Part shown: positions 12,620 to 25,954 of the stretch, piece after piece
How the letters are laid out: each line of letters opens with the position of its first letter
How positions within the stretch are numbered: position 1 is the stretch's first letter
NCBI GenBank assembly: GCA_017654935.2
Contig: CM065703.1
Coordinates: 38,426,198-38,490,197 of the forward strand
Direction of reading: 5' to 3'
Source: Phymorhynchus buccinoides
Taxonomy: Eukaryota > Mollusca > Gastropoda > Neogastropoda > Raphitomidae
Length of the DNA: 64,000 bases
Notes under the pieces: model-generated
The model's input: the letters and a program-made list of their open reading frames with translations, nothing else
Told to the model about the DNA's origin: nothing
The model's database searches: none
Position numbers and translations under genes: made by a program

Positions 12620-13787
12620 GAAAAGTGATCTCCAGATCACAGATGTTACTTCCAGCAGCTGCAACATGCTCAGATGAGTTAAGGGATAACATTTTCTCTT
12701 CAATGATTGGAGATGAAATCACACTCGTAGCCAGAAACGATGGCCTCATTGTTGCGCATGCTGAAAAACTTTATGAAAAACACAAGCACTTGAAGCATCA
12801 ATGGATATACATTAGACAGAAGATAAGAGAACTTGCCCGATTTCTGCTTTTAGCCAGACAAAACCCAGGGATCACAAACCTGCAGAGTTGCATTGACCCA
12901 AGCAAGTTTCCTTCACTAATATCCGCTGTAAGACTACTGTGCGGTTATTCCACAGAAGACCGTTCCTACCAGAACCCATCCTTGGCCCTCAAAACTGGCC
13001 ATTCCTTGAAGAAGTGTGCCACAGCACTAAAGAGCATTGCCCTTGTTGAAGGTAACACTGTTATGAAAGAAAGGTGCGATTCTTTTCGGGATTTGTGTGA
13101 TGCCGAGTGGAACACATATATTTCATGTTCTGCCCATGCGTCATTGGAACGAAGAAAACAGAACAAACCACACAGGCTGCCACTGACAGAGGATATCAGA
13201 CTCGTTTCAGAACATCTAAAAGAAGAAAGACAGAAGTGTCATCATGACTTGAAAAAAGTGCCATCAGCATTGACTTGGCATGCACTTGCCAAAGTTACTC
13301 TCGCATACATGATTCTGTTCAACAGGAGGCGAAGTGGAGAGGCAGCAAGGATGCTACTATCAGATTACAGTGCAGCTAAATCTAACTCTGTTCCTGAGGA
13401 TGATGTGCTTCAAGCCTTGTCAGAGCTTGAAAAGAAACGTTTGGATAATTTCCGAAGAGTTGAGATAAGGGGCAAACACGGCAGAACAGTTCCTGTGCTG
13501 TTGACTACAGCAGCTTGTGGAGAAATAGACACGTTGATTGAAATGCGAGATGCAGCTGGTGTCAGCAAATCGAATGGGTATGTCTTTGCAAGACCCTACT
13601 ACTCTTCTGAGGACCATATGTCTGGTCATACAGTACTCCATGCAGTTGCACTTGAGAGTGGTGTCAAAGAACCAAGTAATATCACAGGAACCAAGCTGAG
13701 AAAACATCTGGCGACTGTTTGTCAGATCCTGAATCTCTCAGAACATGAGCTGGAACAAGTTTGTGGATATATGGGGCACAACATCCC
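12620..13787 (+). pseudogene. Tyrosine-recombinase-like core, inverted segment
   Basis: The open frame spans 12589-13881, but only about 12620-13787 looks homologous to a protein family. The segment begins near LLPAAATCSDELRDNIFSSM. It contains a box-I-like arginine motif (FNRRRSGEAARMLL, about 13318-13360), LRKHLATVCQ (about 13696-13725) and the GYMGHN motif (about 13765-13782) that matches the L-G-H box of tyrosine recombinases. After GYMGHN the frame runs into antisense of the zinc-finger exon, so the segment that should hold the nucleophilic tyrosine is absent. The two neighbouring pieces of the same gene are on the opposite strand. The remnant is therefore a rearranged, inactive gene, or an assembly inversion. 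A Crypton-like or domesticated recombinase origin is an inference. Confidence 0.65.
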
Positions 13788-14441
13788 ATTTTTGCTGTCA
13801 GTGCTGAATTTGCACTTGGATTCATGCCGCCAAAGTTCTTTCTTCCTAAAAAATTCGAGACAATGTTCACATGGAGAATAATCTCCTGCTTGAACTGGTT
13901 CTGAAGGAGCCCTCCAAGGAATTAACTGACCACTGCCTTGTTTCAAAACGTCGCAGTTGTGCTTGAAATTTCCTAAATTTCTTAACTTTTCTAACAGCAA
14001 AGCCCTCTCAGATGATCCCTTAGGTTTGGCTAAAACTTCTGCTACCTGTGGTTCTGTTTTGTGTACTGACAGCATGTGTGCTGTTACGTTGGAGCTTGTG
14101 TAGAGTTTGTTACAGAAATAGCAACTTGCAGCTTTGTCCCACTTTCTTTTACCCTGTTCGGTTTTGGAAGCAACATGAACAGAAACACTATTGCTAATGT
14201 CAGGTATGCTAGTTGTAACACAGTCTGTAGACGGTGGTGACTCTGCTGTAGTAGAACAGGAAGAAACAGTTGCTGCTCCGAGATCAGCTGAAGAGGAAGA
14301 AACAGCCATATCTACACTGCTGACATACAGCCCTGCTGCTTGAAGATCAGCTGAAGAAGGGGCATCTACGGTTGCTGTCTGGCAATTCGTCTGGGACTGG
14401 CATTGGACTGAACTGCTGACTGCACCTGCATTAGCATACAA
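13788..14441 (-). pseudogene. N-terminal zinc-finger part of the same recombinase-like gene
   Basis: The frame is open from 14441 down to 13722, but residues after STDSKNG are antisense of the neighbouring core, so the real part ends near 13788. It starts with a Ser/Thr/Ala-rich region. A C2H2-like finger follows (CYFCNKLYTSSNVTAHMLSVH, cited here as C-x2-C...H-x4-H), then EKLRNLGNFKHNCDVL, and a second finger-like stretch (CEHCLEFFRKKELWRHESKC, C-x2-C...H-x4-C). These belong at the front of the protein whose core is the inverted 12620-13787 segment. An upstream exon is possible, since the first Met (14441) has no clear promoter context. Confidence 0.6.
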
Positions 14442-14614
14442 ACACCTATTTCTTAAAATTCTGCAACAAAGCTAACGGGAGAGAGAACACTGAATGATCT
14501 ATTTACAGAGCATCAGATTGTTGGCGCAATGCGCCATTCACGCTCACTTTTTTCAAAATGACTCATGTTTATACTTGTAAAAGTAATGCGCCTGTCTGGC
14601 GCACGTCAAGCATG

Positions 14615-14623
<9 letters not shown>

Positions 14624-14700
<77 letters not shown>
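14624..14700. repeat. GA microsatellite
   Basis: Near-perfect GA dinucleotide run of about 38 units. Confidence 0.95.
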
Positions 14701-14703
<3 letters not shown>

Positions 14704-14789
14704 TATACATGATTTTTTTTTCTTTCTGTTCCCATCAAATCACTAATAACAAAAATAAAATGTCATAACAGTATACATCATTCAGTCAT

Positions 14790-15690
14790 CATCATATAAT
14801 AAAAAGCCAAGTGTCCGTCCGTGTGTGTGTGTGTGTCTGTCAGAAACACAAAACAGGGCCTTATAACTCCGCCGTTTTTTTCGACCGAATTGCTTCAAAT
14901 TTGCTATGAGTCCTAACGGGGCGATGGCAACGGCAACCGAGGCGGCCGTGTCATTTGCGCGGTTTGGCAAATGCGCGAAACGCGTATCCACCGGCCTCTC
15001 GGCGCCCGTATCTCCGGTATTTCTGGACCGATTGCCTTCAAATTTGGCAGGTAGATGACTGGGGACAGTGACTATCGATGTGCCAAACCGGAAGCGAATC
15101 GATTCATAAATGTGCGTGATATACGCTGCTTCACTTTTGCACAAATAACTGCAGTTTCTTAGCCGATTCGCTTCAAATTGGCTGTCAGGCTTGCTGTGGC
15201 CGGGGCAAAGCCTGGTAGCAAATTTGAAGAGAATCGTGAGAGTGCGTAACTCTCAGAGCAGCGCCAACGGGAAACAGGGCCTTATAACTGCCGTTTCTTA
15301 ACCGAATTGCTTCAAATTTGCTGTACTCAGCATTACCAGTGCTTGGCGTTACCGTTACTAGGCGTTACAGTTACTAGGGAGAGCACATCACTCTCAGAGC
15401 AGCGCCAACGGAAAACGGGGCCTTATAACTCCACCTTTTCTTAACCGAATCGCTTCAAATTTGCTGTACTCAGCGTTACCAGTACTTGGCGTTACCGTTA
15501 CTAGGCGTTACCGTTACTAGGGAGAGCGCGTCACTCTCAGGGCAGCACCAACGGGAAACGGGGCCTTATAACTCCACCGTTTCTGAACAGAATCGCTTCA
15601 AATTTGCTGTACTCAGCGTTACCACTACTTGGCGTTACCGTTACTGGGGTTTTTTTTTACTAGGCGTTACCGGTACTTGGCGTTGCGCTA
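14790..15690. repeat. Complex repeat with 132-150 bp tandem units
   Basis: A core phrase, AGGGCCTTATAACT followed by a TTTCTT..ACCGAATTGCTTCAAATTTGC-type text, occurs near 14852 and then in three tandem units starting at about 15251, 15383 and 15533. Each unit also holds TTGGCGTTACCGTTACTA steps. The left part, with GCCAAGTGTCCGTCCGTGTG, looks like the edge of a mobile repeat. No protein is encoded. It is possibly a non-autonomous element such as a Helitron-type or satellite-bearing repeat, but the class is not determined. Confidence 0.6.
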
Positions 15691-17865
<2,175 letters not shown>

Positions 17866-18090
17866 TCGATGGCTTGGAGTCAAAACGGACTATCTTGATA
17901 GTCATTGACATATTAACAGACTTATTACAAAAACTAATAACTTGTATCAAATAATGTGACAGTGGGGATTTTGCATATTTCTGCAGGTTTTTTTGTAATA
18001 CAAGTTATTAGTTTTCGTAATAAGTTCAATAATAATGTCAATGGACTATCTAAAGACAACTCCAAGCCATCGACAATGTGCAGGTCAAAC
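17866..18090. mobile_element. Foldback/MITE-like inverted repeat
   Basis: Two arms of roughly 85 bases (about 17866-17950 and 17994-18090) are near reverse complements. The outer ends are GCACATCGATGGCTTGGAGT and the complement of CCAAGCCATCGACAATGTGC, and the inner ends are ACTAATAACTTGTA and TACAAGTTATTAGT. About 45 unpaired bases lie between them. No coding capacity. A long hairpin of this kind is typical of foldback or MITE elements. Target-site duplications were not confirmed. Confidence 0.65.
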
Positions 18091-18159
18091 ACACTTTAGG
18101 AAGAATACCAGGCTCCTGACATCAGCCAGATACTTGCCAAACAGTAGTGTGTGAATCAG

Positions 18160-18800
18160 CGTGGGGGTGGAATAGCGACTCTCAAAACAGCAACATTCAA
18201 AAAAAGCAACTTCAAGTTAGTGACTCTTATCATAACAGCGACTATAAAAACAGCAAGAAAAAAAAGAGCAATTTTGTTGAAACTGTTCTGTCAAAAACAG
18301 CGATTTGGGAGAAATAAAGTTGTATTTCATTTATCAGAACATAAATAGGTGTACAGAACTGATTGTAACAAGAATTAAAGCATAGGTCCTTCCTGTTCCA
18401 AACATACCCATGACATTAGTTTACCCAAATGACAAGCCACTTAAACATGGTTTAAATGAGTTGATCTTTGCTGTTTTTAATAAAAATCGTAATTTTGATT
18501 ATCGTTGGTTGGGAGATCGGTATTGGATGCTTTAGCTATTATTGCATCCTCAATAATTAAACTATCACCGTTAAGGTCCAGTCGCCATTTTGATGTCGCT
18601 GTTTTGACAGCTGCTATTACATGGGGGTGGAATGGTGATTTTCAAAACAGTGACAATCAAAAGAGCGACTTCAAAATAGCGACTCTATCATAAGTAACCA
18701 CACAAAAATAGCGACTGTGTTGAAACAGCGTATGTCAAAAACAGGGATTTGGGAGAAAGTTGTTTGCATTTCATTTCTCAGAATCTAAATTGATCTACTG
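18160..18800 (+). repeat. Direct repeat pair of about 180 bp
   Basis: About 18160-18355 and 18612-18795 share, in order, GGGGGTGGAAT, GCGACTCTC-like, AAAAACAGCGATTTGGGAGA or AAAAACAGGGATTTGGGAGA, and TTTCATTT..CAGAA. The copies are diverged and separated by about 260 bases. No open frame supports a gene. Confidence 0.55.
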
Positions 18801-19360
18801 AACTACTTATACTAGATAGAACATAACATTTGCACACCTGCTGAGAGTTCCTGGAGTTTTGTGAAGGCTCCACTTCGGTAGTCTTCCTCCCATTTTCTTC
18901 CAGCTGATTTGCAGATGCCACTCAGGGGTAGACTTGGAAGCAATGAGGGCTCTTGATAAACGAGATACAAATCATGATTTTAGAATGCATTCTAAATTTG
19001 TGTAATACAAAGAATTGTTTTTTAAAAGGCACCTGCCTTAAATGTGTGATTTCAAAGTACCTTGTTCAAATGGGAAGTAACTTGTTCTGGAGAATGTCCC
19101 TTTCTTGTCCTTCAGAAAGGGGAAGGGTATCCCTGGTGTCATTGCATTCACACCATTCATTCCCACCCTTGCACCTAAACATATTAATATATTTATGAAC
19201 TACATACAACGTGCTCCTGATTATAAGGCAAACTAAAGCACAGAAGCTTTATAAATGAACTAGCCCTTCACCCCGCTTTGCTCAGGGTTTCCCCTATCCC
19301 CACGCTGCCCCCCCCCCCTCCCCTTTAAAAATAAATAAAGAAGAAAAGAGTAAAACGAAT
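18801..19360. other. Non-coding DNA, nothing firm
   Basis: No supported gene. The segment at about 19258-19330 (CACCCCGCTTTGCTCAGGG, then a C-run) may be the body of the SINE whose tRNA-like head follows on the minus strand. Confidence 0.35.
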
Positions 19361-19436
19361 GCGTTGAGAGCCAGGCTCGATTCCACGACCTCTGGCTTGC
19401 AACGCGGCACAATAACCACTGGACTATCAATGCCCC
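19361..19436 (-). repeat. tRNA-like SINE head, degenerate
   Basis: Read on the minus strand, this has a box-A-like TAGTCCAGTGGTTA, a TTGCAAGCCAGAGGTCGTGG stretch like an anticodon arm and variable loop, and a box-B-like GGAATCGAGCC. The acceptor ends do not pair, so it is not a functional tRNA. A Pol III-promoted, tRNA-derived SINE head is the best explanation, with the body running to lower coordinates. Confidence 0.45.
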
Positions 19437-19489
19437 TTGAAAGACAGTGTAAAAATGTCGTTATAAAAGGAAGAAGTGAAAGCAGTCAG

Positions 19490-19745
19490 TTTCGCCTAGT
19501 GAGTGTAGGAATTCATTGAATTCTGATCCCCACGTGGGGATACCGTGGGGGCTTTTGTATAAATAGTTCCCCCAACCTTCTGGAAGTTCTGTGCTTGTAA
19601 CTTCCTCTAATCTGTCACTCTCTTTGACTCGGCCTTTTCCCTTTGCATACTGTCGTCTGCTATCTTTCTGCCTTACCGGTCCATTCTCCTGCCTTTTTTC
19701 ACGAAGCACTTTCAAAAACTTTTCCTCCAGCCAAAGTCGGACCCT
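19490..19745 (+). repeat. Dispersed repeat, plus-strand copy
   Basis: About 200-250 bases are repeated in inverted orientation at 21355-21580. Shared landmarks are TATAAATAGTTCCCC, CTTCTGGAAGTTCTGTGCTT, CTGTCACTCTCTTTGACTC and TACCGGTCCATTCTCCTGCC. A weaker copy lies near 9760. It contains a TATAAATAG motif but no supported gene. Confidence 0.7.
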
Positions 19746-19989
19746 TACTTCCCAAAACTAAGACTATAGTATTGTTTGATAATAGACCCCAATTTGATGC
19801 CTTTTAGTGACATAGGTGTTAAATCACTGTGGTGCTAAAATGTGACTTTGGCGGAGAAAGGGTTAACCTACGATATCATTCAAACAATAAAGTTAGCATT
19901 TGGCTAATTTTGGATATTTTCATCCCATCTTGCTCTAACAGTAGCATGTCTTTTCTTTCAAGTCAAGATCTCTTTTGCTGTATGTTTTT

Positions 19990-20343
19990 GCCGGACCTAC
20001 CCGGGGGGGGGGGGGGGGGGGGGCCTAGGGGGCTGCAGCCCCCACCCTTTTCCTTAAAAAACACCACATTTATGTCGCCGAGCGGCAGCTAAATTTATTT
20101 GCAGGCTATACCTAGCACTCATCAGCACCACCAGTTGATAGGTACTTAATGGTTCAAAACATGTTTCAATAGGGGTATAAACAGTAATGGCATTAGTCCT
20201 TTATTTTATGGCCAGATTGCACTATTTTGCTTCTCGGATTTAAAACTGTTCTGGGGGAGCATGACCCCGGACCCCCCTAGGGATCTTGGTGCTTCGCACC
20301 TTCGAGGAAATAGCCCCCACCCCTTACAAACTTAGGTCCGGCC
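19990..20343. mobile_element. MITE with GCCGGACCTA ends
   Basis: The left end GCCGGACCTAC and the right end TTAGGTCCGGC are inverted. G-rich and C-rich blocks adjoin them (GGGGGCTGCAGCCCCC on the left; ACCCCCCTAGGGATCTTGGT on the right). The interior is non-coding. This matches a non-autonomous DNA transposon of about 354 bp. The poly-G run at about 20002-20022 probably has an unreliable length. Confidence 0.55.
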
Positions 20344-20404
20344 CTGCATCATTTTACTCAATTAGTTAAGCGCTTACACACATTATGCACATTCACGCAC
20401 AGGC

Positions 20405-20439
20405 AAACACACACACACACACGTACACACACGCACACG

Positions 20440-20508
<69 letters not shown>

Positions 20509-20545
20509 ACACACACACATACATACATACATACACATACATACA
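20405..20545. repeat. CA microsatellite
   Basis: CA run interrupted by CG and TA dinucleotides, about 140 bp. Confidence 0.9.
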
Positions 20546-20869
20546 CACCAGATGCATGTACGCATACCTAATATGACAAACTGTTTATTCTGGAAATAGC
20601 ATCAAAATCAAAAGTGAATGAGTGGTTGTGTACAACGTATAGAAAATGTACGCATAAAACTCAGCTTTCAAAAGCGAATTTTGTTATATATTTTTTAAAG
20701 ACATTCAAGACAGAGACATTTGCCATTGAACATAAATCAAACCCACGCACAAACAACAACACTAGCACCACCACCCCCACTACCACCCCAACCCAACCCC
20801 TCACTCTCACACACATTACACAGTCATACACACATTTACATACAAGTGATGTATGTGTAGATTCACATG

Positions 20870-21112
<243 letters not shown>

Positions 21113-21222
21113 TAAAGAATAACACTTAGCTGGGAAAGTGTATCTGCATCCTAACCAAGGGTACTTATAGCTACCATATGTGCTTGAGATGCTCTTCAAC
21201 AAAGTGAGACAATCTTCAATTC

Positions 21223-21246
21223 TTCTTCTTCTTCTTCTTCTTCTTC
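21223..21246. repeat. TTC microsatellite
   Basis: Eight TTC units. Confidence 0.85.
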
Positions 21247-21354
21247 GATCGCTCAGACATTTTCCTGTCAATTATGAGCGCAGATGCGTCATGCTGCCGT
21301 TAAGGGCCTAGCTAAGAAATACTTAGGCCCAGCAGGTCTGACTTCGTCAGCAGG

Positions 21355-21580
21355 AAATGTTTTTGAAGTGTTTCTTGAAAGAAAAAAAAAAAGGCAGGAG
21401 AATGGACCGGTAAGTCAGAAAGATAGTAGATGACGGTAAGTAAAGGGAAAAGGCAGAGTCAAAGAGAGTGACAGACTAGAGGAAGTTACAAGCACAACAC
21501 TTCCAGAAGGTGGGGAACTATTTATGCAAAAGACACACACCCGGTATCCCCGCGGGGGGGGGGGGTGTCTTCAATTCACA
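21355..21580 (-). repeat. Dispersed repeat, minus-strand copy
   Basis: Reverse-complement partner of 19490-19745, sharing GGCAGGAGAATGGACCGGTA and CAAAGAGAGTGACAGACTAG. With its partner it forms a widely spaced inverted pair around the MITE and the CA arrays. Confidence 0.7.
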
Positions 21581-21802
21581 CACGGAGGGAAAACAAGCAG
21601 TTTATTCACTATCAGCATCAAATGAAAAGGTATATTTACTATTGATTGGTACACGCAGGCAGTCTTTCATAATAGAGATATCATGTATTGTTGCCTGTTC
21701 AACTGTACTCGAGATGCAAAATGCGGGCTGCTGCACTGGGCTGGCATCGATTGAAGGGTGGTTTATAGTAAGCATTGGGACGAAGAGAGTCAAGTCAACA
21801 CG

Positions 21803-21945
<143 letters not shown>

Positions 21946-22465
21946 TTCGTAATGGAAGAAACTGTCTGCATTGCACTGCCATGAATTGACACAATGACAC
22001 ACTATCGACGTTCCAAAAAGCCCTATCTTGCAGTTGCTTTGTTTCAACTAACAATGAAATATATCTTAGTTCCGACGTGGTGAGTGGCCACCTCCCGATG
22101 AAATAGTTACTGAAATGGTTCTTCTTGTGAGGTCCCACTCCTTCAAAAGTTCATAACGTATCGGTTTTTATAGCCCCAAACTGTTTATTGCTTCGTTGTT
22201 GCTGTTCGTGATGTTGGTGATGTGGCTTTACTTCTTGTAGCTGTTGTTGCTGTTATTGCTGAAGGGTATTATAAGGTCAGCACAAGTGCAATGAACAATA
22301 CAAGTAATAAAATATAGTTCAATCCATTTCCAAAATGATGTTCTCATGCCCTCTGCTGTACAGAAACAAAATTGCTGGAAATCCCAGCAGTGTTGATAAT
22401 TCTTTGTATACTTACTTATATCAGATAAGATAAAAGTATGATCTTATTCCAATGTCATCATTCAG
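21946..22465. other. Non-coding DNA upstream of receptor exon
   Basis: No promoter or 5' exon was identified. A splice acceptor (TTCAG) ends at 22465. Confidence 0.4.
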
Positions 22466-22966
22466 AGTTGCATCTGAATTCGTCGTGGATGGCAAGGTGT
22501 GTGTGGAAGCAGACAACACAGACATTTGCCTCAGCCAGTGGGACTTTGTTTTTCAACTCACGCAGCTTGAAGGAGGAGAACATCTTGGAAGGAGGACGAC
22601 CTGGCAGATTTAAGCGAATTCGCAAACAGTGTACGGTCATCTTAAAGCCTCCTCCAGGTTTGGTCCTGAAAATCACCAAACTAGAAGTGTCGGGGCAATG
22701 TGTGCCTGGTAACAGAGTGAAGGCGTATTTTCTTTTCAGTGCGTCTGTGGACTTCAAAGGATTTCAACCGTTTAGACGCGTTTCCGTTAACAATGCATTT
22801 AATGAACCGAAGCACTTGTTTGTTAGCTCATTGGGCAGGCCAATAACGATCAACTTAATCAAGCTTGCTTACTATAGATTCTGTCCATGGAACGTCTCTA
22901 TACATTACGCAGGAATTCCGGAGTCCATGCTGTTATTGAAAGTAAACTATACACACCGTTTAATGG
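22466..22966 (+). CDS. Receptor gene exon, CUB-like domain
   Basis: The exon is bounded by an acceptor TCATCATTCAG at 22465 and a strong donor GTAAGT at 22967-22972, and it ends in phase 1. The peptide includes CTVILKPPPGLVLKITKLEV, then a Cys, and a hydrophobic strand pattern ending PWNVSIHYAG. This is typical of half or more of a CUB-like beta-sandwich in a secreted or extracellular region. The first coding exon and signal peptide are not in view. A phase-compatible acceptor for the next exon exists at 24776-24777, so both exons plausibly belong to one transcript. A damaged duplicate lies downstream at 23425-23700. Confidence 0.55.
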
Positions 22967-23424
22967 GTAAGTCTTAGAACGACATGTTAGTGTGGTACAT
23001 CATCTATGTTCAAAGTCTACTTGCTTCTTGCTTTAAAAGATGTTAATGCTTAAGATCATACTAATAACAAGGCCAAAGTTAAAGTCACGTGTGGTACAAC
23101 AAAACAAGGTCAAAGTGAAGGTCAGGTTGGTGCAAAGTATTAGTGACCTTCATGAACTTGACCTTGACTTTGAACCTTGTCTATTTAAGCAGATGCTGTT
23201 GTTAGTAAAGTAATGGTATTACATTACATATAAGTATTTATATTCTTTATCAGTATAACCCAGGGAATGGAGTTGGAGGCCTTTGGAATTATGTTGGCAT
23301 TTGACCTTAAGTAATCAAAAAGCTATTGGTTATGCATCTTTATAGCCATAATATTTGATCAGCATCATGTGTGCATTGTACTAGGGGACATTGTGAAGCT
23401 TCTTGACCTTGACCTTTGACTGTG

Positions 23425-23940
23425 TGCAAGGTCATCTTAAAGTCTCCTCCAGGTTTGGTCCTGAAAAGCACCACACCAGAAGTGCCGGGCCAATGTGTGC
23501 CTGGTAACAGAGTGATGGCGTATTTGATTTTCAGTGCATCTGTGAGCACTTGTTTGTTAGCTCATTGGGCAGGCCAATAACGATCAAATTAATCAAACTT
23601 CCTTACCATAGATTCTGGCCATGGAACTTCTCTATGCATTACGCAGGAATTCCGGAGTCCACGCTATTGGAAGTAAACTATACATATCTGTTAATGGGTA
23701 CGTCTCATAACGACGTGTCAGTGTAGTACGTTATTCATGTTCAAAGTCTATTTGCTTCCTGCTTTAAAACATAGTAATGCTTAAACCCCTACTAGATAAC
23801 AATCTCAAAGTCAAATTCACGTGGTGGTCCAACACAACACAAGGTCAAAGTGAAGGTCAAGCTGGTTGAAAGTATTGGTAACATTCATGAACCTGACCTT
23901 GACTTTGGACCTTTTGGCCTTGTCTATTTCTTCAGCAGCT
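23425..23940 (+). pseudogene. Broken duplicate of the CUB-like exon and its flank
   Basis: This segment repeats about 22640-23200 in direct orientation: the end of the exon, the donor region and about 250 bases of intron. Relative to the upstream copy it lacks about 61 bases in the middle of the exon (just after TCTGTG at about 23537), which shifts the frame. The donor reads GGGTACGTCT rather than GGGTAAGTCT. The copies differ at scattered bases, so the duplication is not very recent. It is unlikely to contribute protein. Confidence 0.65.
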
Positions 23941-24249
23941 GCTGTAGTTAGTAAACTATTGGTCTTATATGTTACACACTGTTAAAACAAACAGACAATG
24001 CAACGTAGAAGGATGTTGATCTTGGCCTTGACCTTTGGAGTAGCGATGGTAGACTGCAAGCAGTTAGCCCACAACTCTAAAATCCTTTACAACAACAACA
24101 ACAACATACAGTTTTTATACGACGCTGAATCTTGATATAAATCAAATCAAAGCGCACACACACGTTAGCATTCATAGCGCATTCAAACAAAAACGCAATA
24201 CAAAGCGAACACACAGGGATGACATAAATGGAACATAGTTGAAACAGAC

Positions 24250-24600
24250 CTAATGGCAAGAGAGAGAAGAGACAGAGAGCGGAGCTTTAATGACGGGGGA
24301 ACAGGTGGGTTTTGAGGTTAGCTTTGAAAGCAGAGAGGGTCGGTCGCTGACGGAGGGAGAGAGGAAGTTTGTACCAAAGAAACGCGCTTGCGATGAAGGA
24401 GAGGTGAGTGGGAATATGAAAAGAAAGTGGAATATGTAATTGGGTGAAGAATTGTGGGTAAGGACATGTCTGGTGCTGGGTGACAGTTGTGTTAGTTTTA
24501 AGTCAATTTCCTCATAGCATACAAACCATATCTTTTTTATGATTGCACCATACGCCTTGCTGATACTTTCAAAAACTGTTTCTATGAAAGAAAACAACAA
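24250..24600 (-). pseudogene. LINE ORF2 C-terminal remnant
   Basis: On the minus strand, frames here read FFGTNFLSPSVSDRPSLL and, after a frameshift, SAFKANLKTHLF. These resemble the usual C-terminal tail of non-LTR retrotransposon ORF2 proteins (a WN-x-LP...SF-K-x-x-LKTHLF pattern). Only the tail is visible and it is frame-disrupted. It lies in the intron between receptor exons. Confidence 0.45.
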
Positions 24601-24777
24601 ATGTGGTTTTTTAGCTACGAGTGAGTAGTAAACTTTCAGGTGTGAATGAACAGGTTAAAACCTTATTTAGAGTAGTTTCCATGTGTTTGTTTTAATTGAA
24701 CATCATGTGCTTTAATGTTAGTGTTACTTCTACTTTCGTTCCTGGTTTCTATGTTATTAGCAGCCTGTCACACCCAG

Positions 24778-25558
24778 AAAGCAATGGATGCTGTAATGCC
24801 CAGTCAAATTGTTGTTCAGGAACAGTGTCTAGTCCTGGGTGGGATGGATTGACAGAATACCGCTTTTCTTTTGACACGTACGTCAACTTGACCGTTCCTG
24901 ACAGCCACCTGATTATGATAGGCTTACATCATATGAACAGACTGACCAGGCTGCTTTTATATGAAGGAAACAACAAAACCTTTATTGCATCCTTAGACAG
25001 CACTCATAGTAGACTACCGTCACCAGAACAATTCGACCCCACAGACAAAGTGCTATTCCTCAGATTCATAACATCTGCTTATCAACGAATGTTTGGCTTC
25101 AAACTCAGCTTTTCCATCTTCCCCTACGCTTCTCGTCTTCAAAGAAACCTTGCTGGCCAATGGAATTGCTCTGTACCTCAGTGGGAGAAATTGAATCAAC
25201 TCTTCGTTTGCAATGTTCAGATGGATTGCATTGGAATGGAGGATGAAGAACACTGTCCTTACACCACTGCTGATTGTGGCGTGGGTCGCATTACGGTTCA
25301 GGGTCATTGCTATTTCCGAATGTTTAGCAAATTAAAAATGATGTTTCGTAGCACAAAAGATAGATCCAGTCATAAGGTGGAACCAAAGAATATACTATCG
25401 TGGTTTGAAGCTGAAGAACTCTGTCAGAACCACAAAGCTCATCTGGTCAGTCTGAACACTGCTCAGGAAGCACAATCATTTGAAGAATTCTTCAGCAATG
25501 ACCATCCTCTTGTAATACATTTTGGGATGACGGACACGGAAACTGATATACCATTCTA
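24778..25558 (+). CDS. Receptor gene exon: CUB, LDLR class A, first half of C-type lectin
   Basis: The frame is open over 24696-25559. The exon probably starts at 24778 (acceptor CACACCCAG, phase 1, matching the exon ending at 22966) and ends at 25558, just before GTAAGA. The apparent stop TAG straddles the splice site: the exon supplies TA and the next exon supplies the third base. Domains in order are a CUB (CCSGTVSSPGW...YRFSFDTYVNLTV...LFLRF, about 24800-25120), one LDLR class A module (WNCSVPQW...CNVQMDCIGMEDEEHC, about 25160-25260) and the front of a C-type lectin domain (CGVGRITVQGHCYF...SWFEAEELCQ...HLVSLNTAQEA, about 25275-25480). The second lectin half appears in the exon near 60.1 kb. 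Confidence 0.65.
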
Positions 25559-25854
25559 GTAAGACAATTCGGTGTTGCATAGCATCACGCAGTTACACTT
25601 ACTTAATAACTCTTTGGATGAAATTAGCATGTTAACGTGTTGTCAGAAGGCAAATCTAGCCACTGTTTGTGACTTTGTTATGAGAACATACGAAATCATG
25701 AGTCAGAATATTTCTTTACGGCTATATGAACTTATTAAGCTTTCAAGACAAAATTATCACATTCAAGGTACTGCTTCTCTTAAGGTGACCACTCTACCGC
25801 AGGAAACTTACCGCAAGATTTAAAATAATAATGTGATGCCACATGTGCATGAAT

Positions 25855-25856
<2 letters not shown>

Positions 25857-25942
<86 letters not shown>

Positions 25943-25954
25943 TGTGTGTGTGTT
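25857..25954. repeat. GT microsatellite
   Basis: GT run of nearly 50 units with one GG interruption near 25935. Confidence 0.95.

Noticed and set aside
12075..12620. Plus-strand 181-codon frame over the minisatellite
   Set aside because: Antisense of the recombinase tail; the repeat leaves all frames open.
19361..19436. Functional tRNA gene on the minus strand
   Set aside because: Box-A and box-B-like motifs are present, but the acceptor stem does not pair; a SINE head is more likely.
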